A stretch of 64,000 bases of DNA from positions 499,514 to 563,513 of the forward strand of contig JBQDYD010000001.1 of the NCBI GenBank assembly GCA_051967755.1, written 5' to 3'. The notes beneath the pieces were generated by a model. The model saw only the letters and a program-made list of their open reading frames with translations, did no database searches and was not told the origin of the DNA. A program made the translations under genes and the position numbers. The stretch's first letter is position 1; each line of letters begins with the position of its first letter. Below, piece by piece: positions 53,557-61,244 of this stretch. Source of the DNA: UBA1672 sp051967755 (GTDB lineage: Bacteria; Pseudomonadota; Alphaproteobacteria; Micavibrionales; Micavibrionaceae).

Positions 53557-54339
53557 CCAAGGTCGTACCTTGGTCGTCCTCCACTGGCGAAACAGTGGTC
53601 GGGGTTAAGCGTCTGAAACGCTTACGGCATCCAATCCACGCAGGGTTGGTCGAGGGAGTTCATGAGGGGCTATGACATGCCCCTTTGATTGATGGGAAGT
53701 CCATGAAGGGAGAGCTAACTTCTCCTTTCTGGTTGATGGGGATGCAAGGGGAGAGCAAAATCTCGCCCTTGCCCATGGGGTTCTTAGGGGTAGCTCGGCG
53801 GCTCCCCAAGTGGTGATCAAACGGCCAATCGTTTGCTGGTGCAGCATACCAATCACTATGGATTGCGCACCAGACAAGCTCTTGCCAGAGAATGATAATT
53901 CGATGCTTAGAGCGCCGCCAGAGGATAGAACGGACGGGGCAACGTCCTTCTCAAGATAGGTGCGGGGAGGGAAAAATCTTCGATTTTGTACTACACGCAC
54001 ACATCTTGCGGTCATCGTAAAGCCGTGCCAATAGCGGAACTATGCTGAATTGCAGCAATTTATTCCTACTCACTCTTGTCTCATCTTCACGATGACGGTG
54101 GTGCTGAGGCCTGCCCCAAGGGCAGAAGTTTACTCTTTAACGCTCCGCGCCCACCACCTGTTTACCGACTGCCGATATCTTTATCAAGCGCGATGTTGAA
54201 TCATCATCGAGGCAGTCGGATGATCGATGGCATTGCCATCAGGTCATATAGGGTGGGCTTGGCGGCCAGTCAGTTTTCCCCTCGCTATTAAGAGCAAGGC
54301 CTTGCGCTACTTGCTATGCAAATTGAGAAAACTGGCTGG
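53557..54339. ncRNA. Long chain of stem-loops, candidate structured RNA
   Basis: No credible ORF over about 780 bases, but a nearly unbroken series of hairpins. Examples: CCAAGGT/ACCTTGG (53557-53573), CCACTG/CAGTGG with GCGAAA loop (53581-53598), AAGCGT/ACGCTT (53607-53623), AGGGGC/GCCCCT (53665-53684), GCAAGGG/CCCTTGC plus GAGA/TCTC (53744-53772), GGGG-AGC/GCT-CCCC (53787-53807), CAAACG/CGTTTG (53818-53835), CTGGTGC/GCACCAG (53836-53873), GTCATCGT/ACGATGAC (54011-54096), CCGACTGCC/GGCAGTCGG (54165-54219), GATGGC/GCCATC (54226-54240) and a 13-bp stem (54266-54278 with 54327-54339). Either a large ornate RNA of a mobile element or a DNA-level structure such as an origin. Strand of transcription is unknown. 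Confidence 0.5.
53740..54011 (+). repeat. Structured repeat, copy A (two conserved blocks)
   Basis: Block 1 (53740-53776) reads GGATGCAAGGGGAGAGC and continues TCTCGCCCTTGCC. Block 2 (53953-54011) starts AAGAT, contains GAAAAATC and ends CACACATCTTGCGG. Both blocks recur, adjacent to each other, in copy C (61245-61341, opposite strand), and block 1 recurs in copy B (59541-59588). Here 177 bases with further hairpins separate the blocks. Confidence 0.6.
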
Positions 54340-54343
54340 GGGC

Positions 54344-54724
54344 TTATAACCTTGGAGCGGATTGCAAAACAGCCGTGTAGATTATTTCACCATCCGCATT
54401 GATTGAGCAAAACCCTTCCAGCCTCATTCCACGATCAGGTGGGTTAAGCTCTTTTTGCTCATCTGTTGCCTGCTCGCAAAATGACCATGCATCCTTAAAC
54501 CATTCTGGGGTTTCTGCGGTAGGCATTAGGAAGTATTTTCGCTCAAGTCTTTCGTCTGGAATATCAACAACGATTGCGCGGGTTCCTGATTTGGAAACAA
54601 TACTCCATGCTCCCTCTGGCATGTCTGGGCGAGTATGCAAGCCGAGCCTAAAGTATTCGTATATGCCCCAAGAGGCGATGCCGATCAAAACGAACAAACC
54701 AATTTTCTTATAGCTGGGCTTCAT
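54344..54724 (-). CDS. Membrane-anchored hypothetical protein
   Basis: A 126-aa protein with one N-terminal membrane segment (KIGLFVLIGIASWGIYEYF) and a small soluble domain with two Cys (WSFCEQAT and EGFCSINADGE). No family is recognised. Its stop lies 5 bases from the end of the stem-loop tract, so the last hairpin could act as its terminator. Confidence 0.6.
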   Translation of the reverse strand: MKPSYKKIGLFVLIGIASWGIYEYFRLGLHTRPDMPEGAWSIVSKSGTRAIVVDIPDERLERKYFLMPTAETPEWFKDAWSFCEQATDEQKELNPPDRGMRLEGFCSINADGEIIYTAVLQSAPRL

Positions 54725-54801
54725 TCTTCCTCACTTTCTCATATATCAGTAGCAAGAAAAGCGTTCTTGTAAAGAACTTTTATGAAGAGAAAATCAGGCG
54801 A

Positions 54802-54901
54802 TTGACAGCCATGCTCTCGCCCAAATAGCAACTTATGTGTTGCCTAAGCCTAAAAAAGAAACCAATATGTTTCTTGATCAAGAAATAGCAACATATGAGT
54901 T
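54802..54901 (+). promoter_or_regulatory. Promoter/operator region of the XRE gene
   Basis: TTGACA (54802-54807) lies 17 bases before ATAGCA. Two direct copies of AAATAGCAAC-W-TATG-W-GTT start at about 54824 and 54884; the second overlaps the ATG of the XRE gene. Between them is a perfect 16-bp palindrome TTTCTTGATCAAGAAA (54870-54885). The layout fits autorepression by the encoded HTH protein. Confidence 0.55.
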
Positions 54902-55215
54902 TCAATATGAATTCACTACTCAAACAAATCAAAAAACGCCGATTAGAGTTAGCACTCAAACAGCACGATATGATGATGCGCGTTGGAATGTCGCGCCAGC
55001 AATATCAGCGACTGGAATCCAAAGGCAATCCACGGCTAGATACCCTTGAATTGATCGCAAAGGGGCTCAAGAGCGAACTGCTGTTTATTCCAAAAGAGAA
55101 GCTGGCCACCGTATTGGCAGTATTAGACGACAACACAACGACCTCCGCCGATACTCAAAACAAGAAGCCTCTGGATGAAGACCCGTGGCAAGGCTTACTA
55201 GGGGACACCGAATAA
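54895..55215 (+). CDS. XRE-family HTH regulator (HipB-like)
   Basis: A 106-aa protein with a Cro/C1 HTH at residues about 7-62 (LLKQIKKRRLELALKQHDMMMRVGMSRQQYQRLE, in part) and an acidic tail. Its size and form are those of HipB-type antitoxin/regulators. ATG 54895 sits in the operator; ATG 54907 is an alternative, and neither has a clear Shine-Dalgarno. It precedes the AbiEi-like/Fic gene by 165 bases holding the 24-bp repeats, and may regulate it. Confidence 0.8.
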   Translation: MSFNMNSLLKQIKKRRLELALKQHDMMMRVGMSRQQYQRLESKGNPRLDTLELIAKGLKSELLFIPKEKLATVLAVLDDNTTTSADTQNKKPLDEDPWQGLLGDTE

Positions 55216-55261
55216 TGGGCAAATGTAGCTTCTAAAACCTCAACTGCTTACACCATTTGCG

Positions 55262-55377
55262 CACAATAAGCGAATTATGGCTCGACACAATAAGCGAATA
55301 ATGGTACAACATGATAAGCGAATAATGGTACAACATGATAAGCGAATAATAGATACGCATGATAAGCGAGAAGAACC
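55262..55377 (+). repeat. 24-bp tandem repeats upstream of Fic gene
   Basis: Four full units and one partial at 55262, 55286, 55310, 55334 and 55358, with core ATAAGCGAATAATGG and variable last bases (consensus CAYRATAAGCGAATAATGG). The last unit ends 3 bases before the ATG of the Fic gene. A degenerate version (CGAATAATTAAGATACAAC) follows the gene at about 56938. Direct orientation and position point to operators or iteron-like binding sites. Confidence 0.85.
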
Positions 55378-55380
55378 ACC

Positions 55381-56937
55381 ATGGCGACCCCTTCCGAAAA
55401 ACTGGCTGATGCATTAGAAGCACTTCACGACCTTCAGACAAATGGCTCAGTTGCCATACGCTCTGCCGATCTCTCGCGCACCCATCGTGAACGCCTCGTT
55501 CAAAATGGCTTCCTTGAGGAAGTTATCAAGGGCTGGTATGTACCAGCACGCCCCGATGAAACGCGCGGGGAAAGCACAGCTTGGTATGCGTCATTCTGGC
55601 AATTTTGTGCAGCCTACCTTAATCACTTAAAAGGCGACGACTGGTGTTTATCACCTGAGCAATCTATCGCACTTCATACTGAAAATATGACCGTGCCCAA
55701 ACAGTTATTAGTTCGAGCCACCAAGGCGCGAAACAATGTAACAGAGTTACCTCACGGCACGTCATTACTAGATATTCGCGCTGCGCTCCCTGAACCCGCT
55801 CAGGTGACGACCAAAAACGGTCTGCGCATATACAACCTTCCTGCTGCTTTGATTGCCTGTAGCAAGCAAAGCTTTACTCAAAACCCAACCGATATGCGCG
55901 CGGCATTATCCATGATCAGTGATGCCTCTGAAGTCTTGGAGCAATTGCTAGAGGGTGGGCATAGCTCTATTGCTGGCCGCTTAGCGGGGGCATTCAGGAA
56001 TATTGGCCGCACTCAAATTGCCGACGACATTATGGGCACAATGCGCGCGGCTGGGTATGACTTGCGCGAAACTGACCCGTTTGAGCAACAATCCAGCCTA
56101 AGCTTCTCACGGCGCGAGCAATCCCCATACGTCAATCGTATTCGGCTTATGTGGCAGGATATGCGGGAAACAGTGATAGCGCACTTTCCCGCATCGCCCT
56201 CGCAAACAGTCGATAAAACTGCATACATGCAACATGTAGAAGATGTGTATGTGACAGATGCCTATCACTCCCTTTCCATTGAGGGATATCGTGTAACGCC
56301 TGAGTTGATCAATCGCGTTCGCACTGGAGACTGGAACCCAGAACAAAATGCCGATGATAAAGAACGGCTGAATGCCCTAGCGGCTAGGGGCTATTGGCAG
56401 GCTTACCAAGCCGTGCGCAAGAGCATAGAGCAAATACTCGATGGGCATAATGCGGGGGAAGTCGTCGATAACGATCATCGCGTATGGTATCGCGAAATGT
56501 TTGCGCCCGGAGTGACGGCTGGCATTCACAAGCCTGCTGATCTGGCGGGTTATCGGAATGCGCCCGTGTTTATCCGACGTTCCATGCACACGCCGCCAAG
56601 CCGAGAGGCTGTGCGCGATGCTATGCCAGCGTTTTTTGAGTTGCTGCAAGCCGAAGAAAATGCCGCAGTGCGCGTTGTGCTGGGGCATTTTATCTTTGTG
56701 TATATTCATCCCTATATGGATGGTAATGGTCGCACAGGGCGTTTTTTGATGAATGCCATGCTTGCCAGTGGCGGCTACCCTTGGACGATTGTGCCGCTGG
56801 AAAAGCGCAATGATTACATGGCTGCTTTGGAAGAAGCGAGCACAAACCAAAACATTGAGCCTTTCACGAAATTCTTGGGTTCACTTGTTCAAGGCGCACT
56901 GGACGGTAAAGCAGAGCCGTCAATTCCGAGCGATTAA
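55381..56937 (+). CDS. AbiEi-like/Fic-domain fusion protein
   Basis: A 518-aa protein. The N-terminal about 200 residues (SADLSRTHRERLVQNGFLEE, then GWYVPARPDE and SPEQSIALHT) resemble the winged-helix antitoxin part of AbiEi-type transcriptional regulators. The C-terminal half is a Fic AMP-transferase domain: HPYMDGNGRTGR at about residues 443-454 is complete, with the catalytic His. An inhibitory helix motif S-x3-E-G (SLSIEG) is found near residue 296, so activity is likely auto-inhibited (class II). Fic proteins transfer AMP or other nucleotides to Ser/Thr/Tyr hydroxyls. A self-contained toxin-antitoxin-like unit controlled through the 24-bp repeats is inference. Confidence 0.82.
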   Translation: MATPSEKLADALEALHDLQTNGSVAIRSADLSRTHRERLVQNGFLEEVIKGWYVPARPDETRGESTAWYASFWQFCAAYLNHLKGDDWCLSPEQSIALHTENMTVPKQLLVRATKARNNVTELPHGTSLLDIRAALPEPAQVTTKNGLRIYNLPAALIACSKQSFTQNPTDMRAALSMISDASEVLEQLLEGGHSSIAGRLAGAFRNIGRTQIADDIMGTMRAAGYDLRETDPFEQQSSLSFSRREQSPYVNRIRLMWQDMRETVIAHFPASPSQTVDKTAYMQHVEDVYVTDAYHSLSIEGYRVTPELINRVRTGDWNPEQNADDKERLNALAARGYWQAYQAVRKSIEQILDGHNAGEVVDNDHRVWYREMFAPGVTAGIHKPADLAGYRNAPVFIRRSMHTPPSREAVRDAMPAFFELLQAEENAAVRVVLGHFIFVYIHPYMDGNGRTGRFLMNAMLASGGYPWTIVPLEKRNDYMAALEEASTNQNIEPFTKFLGSLVQGALDGKAEPSIPSD

Positions 56938-56955
56938 CGAATAATTAAGATACAA

Positions 56956-56980
56956 CACGTATGATATTAATAGATACGTG
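56956..56980. promoter_or_regulatory. 7-bp inverted repeat after Fic gene
   Basis: CACGTAT/ATACGTG with an 11-base AT-rich spacer, 19 bases after the Fic stop. It has no T-run, so it is more likely a binding site than a terminator. Confidence 0.4.
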
Positions 56981-57100
56981 GCTTTATTCTGAGAAAGCGA
57001 TTATTTGTTACCAACAGGCGCGTAGCTAATTTTCAAACATGGGTGCAAGGAAGCGATGCAGCATTTGCTGTTACCGCTTCCTATAAATAAGGAAAGCCCC

Positions 57101-57385
57101 ATGGATGAGTTATTAAACGGCAAAAGCATCAAAGCGGATTTTGAAGCGCAGGTAACAGCGGCGCTTATGATCCAAAGCAATGCGCTTATCCCTCTCAAGC
57201 TTGCCGCTCGCTTATGCGGCATCCCCAAGCATGAAATACTAAGGCGCATTGATTGCGGCACATTCCCTAAACCCAGAACATTATCCTCAACGGGTAAGCG
57301 TATTCGCGAGGCGTTTTACCTGAAAGATTTACATGAGTGGATTAAGTGCCCACACCTCTATCACCAGAGGGGGCTACATGAGTGA
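57101..57385 (+). CDS. AlpA-like HTH protein
   Basis: A 94-aa protein with IPLKLAARLCGIPKHEILRRIDCGTFPKP, the recognition-helix arrangement of AlpA/MerR-type excisionases, followed by FYLKDLHEWI. ATG 57101 is used because AAGGAA is 8 bases upstream. It lies close to attR, opposite to the integrase end, and overlaps the next gene by 8 bases (ATGAGTGA). Confidence 0.75.
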   Translation: MDELLNGKSIKADFEAQVTAALMIQSNALIPLKLAARLCGIPKHEILRRIDCGTFPKPRTLSSTGKRIREAFYLKDLHEWIKCPHLYHQRGLHE

Positions 57386-57581
57386 TCAATTAAGCTTGGC
57401 ACAAATTAAAAGAGCGTATCATCAGGCTGCAAAAATTGTGGCACGATATGGCGATAAATACCTGCCGATATTCGAGCGCCTTGAAAAAGAATACCAGAGC
57501 AGAAAAGATAAAGTTAAAACCTTAAACCGTGCTATAAAAATTGCAGAAAAGCACACGGGATTCGAACCTACAGACCGCTAA
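57378..57581 (+). CDS. Small basic hypothetical protein at right end
   Basis: A 67-aa protein, MSDQLSLAQIKRAYHQAAK, helical and Lys-rich, with KTLNRAIKIAEKHTG at its end. It starts inside the preceding gene and ends 5 bases before the right arm-site triplet. It may be a DNA-bending or excision accessory protein; unproven. Confidence 0.6.
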   Translation: MSDQLSLAQIKRAYHQAAKIVARYGDKYLPIFERLEKEYQSRKDKVKTLNRAIKIAEKHTGFEPTDR

Positions 57582-57585
57582 AAAC

Positions 57586-57618
57586 TGGGACACAAAATGG
57601 TACACATACTGGGACACA
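57586..57618 (+). repeat. Right arm-site triplet
   Basis: TGGGACACA (57586), TGGTACACA (57598) and TGGGACACA (57610) at a 12-base period, the same boxes and orientation as at 28519-28551. They lie 78 bases inside attR. Confidence 0.65.
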
Positions 57619-57649
57619 AATTTTTATAGTAGTAATTTCTAATAGATAT

Positions 57650-59233
57650 CTAAAGCACTGAAATAGAATAATAATTAGAGATCAAAATTTTCAAATCGAA
57701 TCCTGCCCCCTCCACCATTTCACTATTTACCCCCTTCAACTCCTCTAAAAGCGAGAATGGCTGCGAGATAGCGGCGGTTCGAAATCCTTCATTTTTCACG
57801 TAAGAGAGTTGATCAGCAAATGTAAGTTTTAGCACAATTCTCTTGTCTTCGTACCTATCTGAACACCATAGTTTATAAGGGTTTGCAAGGAAGTCGAGAG
57901 CGGTTCGAAATGTGTCGTCAAAATCAGGTAAAGGACGACCACATTGCGCGATATTTTCAGAGATCGTGATTTTCTCTTCTTCCAGCTTTTTGACCTGATT
58001 TTCATAGGCTTTAATTACTGTGTGGCTGTCTGCCTCAATAATACGCTCTAGGAACTGTTCAACCTTTTTATCAATCTTGCCTAGCTCTAATCTTAAAGTA
58101 TGTGCCTGTTCAAGGGAAAGCTGTCCGCGCTCTTCCCATAGCTTTTGGAACATACCCTTGGCCATATAAAATAGATCGGGAGTAGGTTTAAGCTCTAACA
58201 GGAGGGATTCGAACTCTGCCTCTATATCTTCCTTGCGAATTGATTTCTTGTACTCTGTGCAGGATTTATTGCGGCACAAATAATAAGCGTAGCTTGCGCT
58301 TCTGCCTTTTGACCAGTTGGCTGTTAAGGGAGTTGCGCAACATCCGCAGGTGATAAACCCTCTAAGCGGGAAGTCCTCATTTAAATCTTTACGCGTGGGC
58401 GCTTGTGGTTTTTCATTCAGGCGGTTTTGAATACGTTGCCATGTTTCAAAGGTAATGAGCGGTTCATGCTTGGCGGGGTGTAGCGATATGTCCCATTTCT
58501 TCACATCGATATAGCCAGCGTATAGAGGGCGTCTCAGCATGTTGTGTGCAAGCTGGAACGGCACTTTACCTTCACGATCTCTCGGAAATTCTGGGAAGCT
58601 TTCCAAAAAGCGCATGACCTCGCTTGGTGTTTCAAAACGTCCATGCGCATAGCTTTCTAATGCTTCTTGTACGATGGATGCTATAGGCTCATCACGCACA
58701 AGCATTTTGCCGTGGCCTTTGATGCGCTCAAATCTATAACCCGTGGGCGGAGAAAATACCCAATATCCATTCATGACGCGTGCTTGCATACGATTGGTGA
58801 CTTGTTCAGCGTTCTTTTGTCTGTGGTGCTGTGAGACACTGGCAAGAAGGTTTTCAACCAGCCTGCTATCGGAATCCTCGCCAAACTCAATGGAGGGGCT
58901 TTCCAGCTTACCGCCTGCACTGCTAATCGCTGTACGAAGCTGTATATGCGCTTCGAGGTCACGTGCAAGGCGGCTGATATCGTCAATGATGACGACATGC
59001 TCTTCTTTGCGCTTATGGCGTTTCAGGAAAGAAAGCATTTCTTGCATGCTGGGGCGGTTAATCATGCTGCCTGATACGCCCTCATCACGAAACACGCTGA
59101 CAACTTCATAGCCTTTATGTTTGGCGTAGTCGCGGCAGCGTGTTTCTTGTGAGCCAAGCCCGTCGCCTTTTTTAACCTGTTTCTGGCTGGAAACACGGCA
59201 ATAAATAACGGCGTTGAGCTTGGCATTCTTCAT
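57650..59233 (-). CDS. Serine recombinase with 3' end running into attR
   Basis: A 527-aa large serine recombinase: catalytic domain AVIYCRVSSQKQVKKGDG with nucleophile Ser near residue 16, IDDISRLARDLEAH, then a recombinase domain (about 175-280), zinc ribbon CGCCATPL..C..C and a coiled coil (about 375-440). Its frame crosses the whole attR repeat (encoding MVEGAGFD) and ends 46 bases inside the island with LKILISNYYSISVL. Without the island the frame would run into tRNA-Tyr and give the tail VEGAGFEPAYAYAGGVTI and then stop. So the native protein ended within the tRNA sequence, and the present tail is recombinant. The gene likely belongs to a second element at the same tRNA. Confidence 0.92.
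   Translation of the reverse strand: MKNAKLNAVIYCRVSSQKQVKKGDGLGSQETRCRDYAKHKGYEVVSVFRDEGVSGSMINRPSMQEMLSFLKRHKRKEEHVVIIDDISRLARDLEAHIQLRTAISSAGGKLESPSIEFGEDSDSRLVENLLASVSQHHRQKNAEQVTNRMQARVMNGYWVFSPPTGYRFERIKGHGKMLVRDEPIASIVQEALESYAHGRFETPSEVMRFLESFPEFPRDREGKVPFQLAHNMLRRPLYAGYIDVKKWDISLHPAKHEPLITFETWQRIQNRLNEKPQAPTRKDLNEDFPLRGFITCGCCATPLTANWSKGRSASYAYYLCRNKSCTEYKKSIRKEDIEAEFESLLLELKPTPDLFYMAKGMFQKLWEERGQLSLEQAHTLRLELGKIDKKVEQFLERIIEADSHTVIKAYENQVKKLEEEKITISENIAQCGRPLPDFDDTFRTALDFLANPYKLWCSDRYEDKRIVLKLTFADQLSYVKNEGFRTAAISQPFSLLEELKGVNSEMVEGAGFDLKILISNYYSISVL
57696..57720. repeat. attR (25-bp direct repeat, right)
   Basis: Identical to 28397-28421. It lies inside the 3' coding part of the serine recombinase on the minus strand. 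Confidence 0.95.
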
Positions 59234-59242
59234 AGTAAATCC

Positions 59243-59467
59243 TTATGCATTCTCTGGAGTGTTTGAGGAGTTTAAGATTTGCTCTGCGCTTTGTAAATTA
59301 CGTTGTGCCTTTTGCTTCATGACCTGTTGGGTAGGATGAACCCCAAAGGCGTGATCTACAAAGCTCTGCATGACATTCCATAGAGCGTCAATAAATTCAA
59401 TTTTTTGCTGATGCGTCATGTCGTATTCATCGAGCATCGGAATGTATTTGTCGTAGTCTGGTCTCAT
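59243..59467 (-). CDS. Small protein upstream of serine recombinase
   Basis: A 74-aa protein, MRPDYDKYIPMLDEYDMTHQQKIEFIDALW, then a helical C-terminus. GGAGAAACC precedes the ATG. It starts the operon, 9 bases before the recombinase. Short genes of similar appearance often accompany these recombinases; no function known. Confidence 0.7.
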   Translation of the reverse strand: MRPDYDKYIPMLDEYDMTHQQKIEFIDALWNVMQSFVDHAFGVHPTQQVMKQKAQRNLQSAEQILNSSNTPENA

Positions 59468-59527
59468 GGTGGTTTCTCCTTGTCGTTGCGGTGACAAGTT
59501 AAATTTACCAGTTGGTGCAAATGTGTT

Positions 59528-59612
59528 TGGGCGATAGCCCAAAAGCAAGAGGGATGAAACGGGAGAGCGCAGCATCTCCCTTTCCAAGCGTATTGTATTA
59601 CAATACACAGCT
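59528..59612 (+). repeat. Structured repeat, copy B
   Basis: Hairpins in series: TTGGGC/GCCCAA (near 59527-59541), GGGAGA/TCTCCC (59561-59580) and an 8-bp palindrome GTATTGTA/TACAATAC (near 59590-59606). Bases 59541-59588 match the complement of 61294-61341 at about 43 of 48 positions, so copies B and C are inverted with the 505-aa gene between them. Confidence 0.6.
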
Positions 59613-59708
59613 TGCCCTTCGTCTAAAGTCCAGCATTATAAATTTTAGATTGTATTTAAGGCATGAAGGTATAGCCTTAAAAACGTAATAATTTAATGGT
59701 GATATTTT

Positions 59709-61226
59709 ATGCTTAGGTTTTTGTTGTTTGCTTCAATATTGGTGTTTGCCAGTCCTGCAAATGCTGAGAATAAGGGGAGTCGATTTTGTGTTGTGCCTAT
59801 TAAAAATGGGCAACCAACTAAAGATGATGTAAATGCAACGTGGAGAATGGTAAACACTCAAGTGCCGTTGCCTAATTATCCTTATCCTATTTTTACACCA
59901 TTAAACAGGCGTGGTGTTTGGACGATTGATAGCAACAGGGAGTGGCTGGAATTTAAAGGGCATTCGCCGAAAGGATTTCTTGATAAAATTAAAGAAGAGC
60001 CGTGGAGCGGGCGCACAATAATCGTGCGGATGCATGGAGATGAAGACAAGGTTCTTTCTCTAGGGAAAGGAAGTACAGAATTCAAAATTATTGATCGTGT
60101 AGGTATAAACAGCAGGACAATCATTGAAGGAAAAAATTTAAAAAGCTTTTCGGGTCCCTATATTTTGGAGAGCAGAAAAGAAACTCTTGTGGAGTCTGGA
60201 GGCTTGCCATATTTGGTGTCTGATACAAAATTAGTGCCATGGTCAGATACTGAAAACCTTAAACAGCTCGGTATTACCAATATTTTTAGCATTTACGATG
60301 CTCCAGCGCTTGATGGCATTATCATTCTAACAAGAGACTGGGATTTATATCTCTATAATAAAGGTGAAGTACAAAAAATAGCTGAATTTTCAGGTGAGGT
60401 TTCTGGGAAATTGGTAAATTTAAACAATCTGAACACAGCTGTCTTCATTCGTCAAACATCGGTACATTTTTTTAACAAAAATCATAAAACACAAAAAATA
60501 GACATTCAAAAAATAGCTGCAACTGCAGCTAGGGGTTCATGGCAAAACTACATAGTTTACCTAGAGCAATACAATCAAATCATAAGATATAATCCCAATT
60601 TGAAAGGTCTAAAATACAAATTCGAAAAACTAACCCAAGATGGTTTCAGAGTAATTTCTGATGAACCAGCTATTCAAGATGAGATTGAAAACTATACTTC
60701 TATGAATACCTTGTTTACAGAAGTTCCTAGCATGAATACGACGATCTTTAGAGATAGCAACAATATCTCCCTATATAACGGAAAGAATTTTATTAATATT
60801 ATAGATAATTATAAGGATACTTTCGGCGGTTTTAGAAACATTATTCCCTTACCTTCTATTAAAAAAATACTTATATCATCTTCTGAAAACGGTGCTTTCG
60901 AAATCTCCTCAAAAGGAAAGATAAGTAAAATAAACTTCAGAGTCAGTCATACAGGTCTTCCTCGGCCACAATTTATTGATTGGCCAAGCGCCGAAGCAGC
61001 TTTGATAATAACTACTGATGGCGTTTATGCATTAGATCACGAATTAAACACTTTAAAAGTCAACGGTGGAGAAAGCGTTACATCAGAATATTCACGCGCA
61101 TTTGTGTCCTTTATCCCCGCCTTAGGAGATGTTCTTTTAAAAACGCGAGAAGGTCTTGTTAGTGTGGTTGATAGTCATGCATCAGAAGAGCGTGTTTCAT
61201 GCGAACAACTGTACGGTGGTAAGTAA
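59709..61226 (+). CDS. Secreted propeller-like hypothetical protein
   Basis: A 505-aa protein with signal peptide MLRFLLFASILVFASPANA. The mature part has repeating beta-strand patterns such as GIIILTRDWDLYLYNKGEV, TAVFIRQTSVHFFNKN and AALIITTDGVYALDHEL, roughly 45-50 residues apart, which suggests a beta-propeller. Three Cys are present, one near each end. Codon use is AT-rich. The gene is bracketed by inverted copies of the structured repeat and may have moved as a cassette. Function unknown. Confidence 0.65.
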   Translation: MLRFLLFASILVFASPANAENKGSRFCVVPIKNGQPTKDDVNATWRMVNTQVPLPNYPYPIFTPLNRRGVWTIDSNREWLEFKGHSPKGFLDKIKEEPWSGRTIIVRMHGDEDKVLSLGKGSTEFKIIDRVGINSRTIIEGKNLKSFSGPYILESRKETLVESGGLPYLVSDTKLVPWSDTENLKQLGITNIFSIYDAPALDGIIILTRDWDLYLYNKGEVQKIAEFSGEVSGKLVNLNNLNTAVFIRQTSVHFFNKNHKTQKIDIQKIAATAARGSWQNYIVYLEQYNQIIRYNPNLKGLKYKFEKLTQDGFRVISDEPAIQDEIENYTSMNTLFTEVPSMNTTIFRDSNNISLYNGKNFINIIDNYKDTFGGFRNIIPLPSIKKILISSSENGAFEISSKGKISKINFRVSHTGLPRPQFIDWPSAEAALIITTDGVYALDHELNTLKVNGGESVTSEYSRAFVSFIPALGDVLLKTREGLVSVVDSHASEERVSCEQLYGGK

Positions 61227-61244
61227 ATTAGGATTACAGACGTT

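Larger units (their letters stand above)
28397..57720. mobile_element. Integrative mobilizable element at tRNA-Tyr
   Basis: A 29.3-kb element bounded by a 25-bp perfect direct repeat that includes the tRNA-Tyr 3' end. It carries a tyrosine integrase next to attL, a MobC/relaxase pair and a VirD4-type coupling protein, but no VirB/Tra mating-pore genes, so it should be mobilizable and not self-transmissible. Cargo includes ArdA, a type I restriction locus with an anticodon nuclease-like gene, an Argonaute/Sir2 pair and an AbiEi-like/Fic fusion. Two nested mobile features are present inside, an IS481-like element and a serine recombinase. Confidence 0.9.

Noticed and set aside
53605..54015. 136-codon ORF on the minus strand
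   Set aside because: It spans the hairpin tract, its composition is not protein-like, no ribosome site precedes it, and inverted repeats explain the sequence better.
54076..54291. 71-codon plus-strand ORF
   Set aside because: It lies within the same hairpin tract, has no ribosome site, and gives an unstructured basic product.
55262..55377. CRISPR array
   Set aside because: The 24-bp units are contiguous with no unique spacers and no cas genes; they are tandem repeats beside a promoter.
55232..55441. Minus-strand ORF with YHYSLIM repeats
   Set aside because: It is only the translation of the 24-bp repeats.
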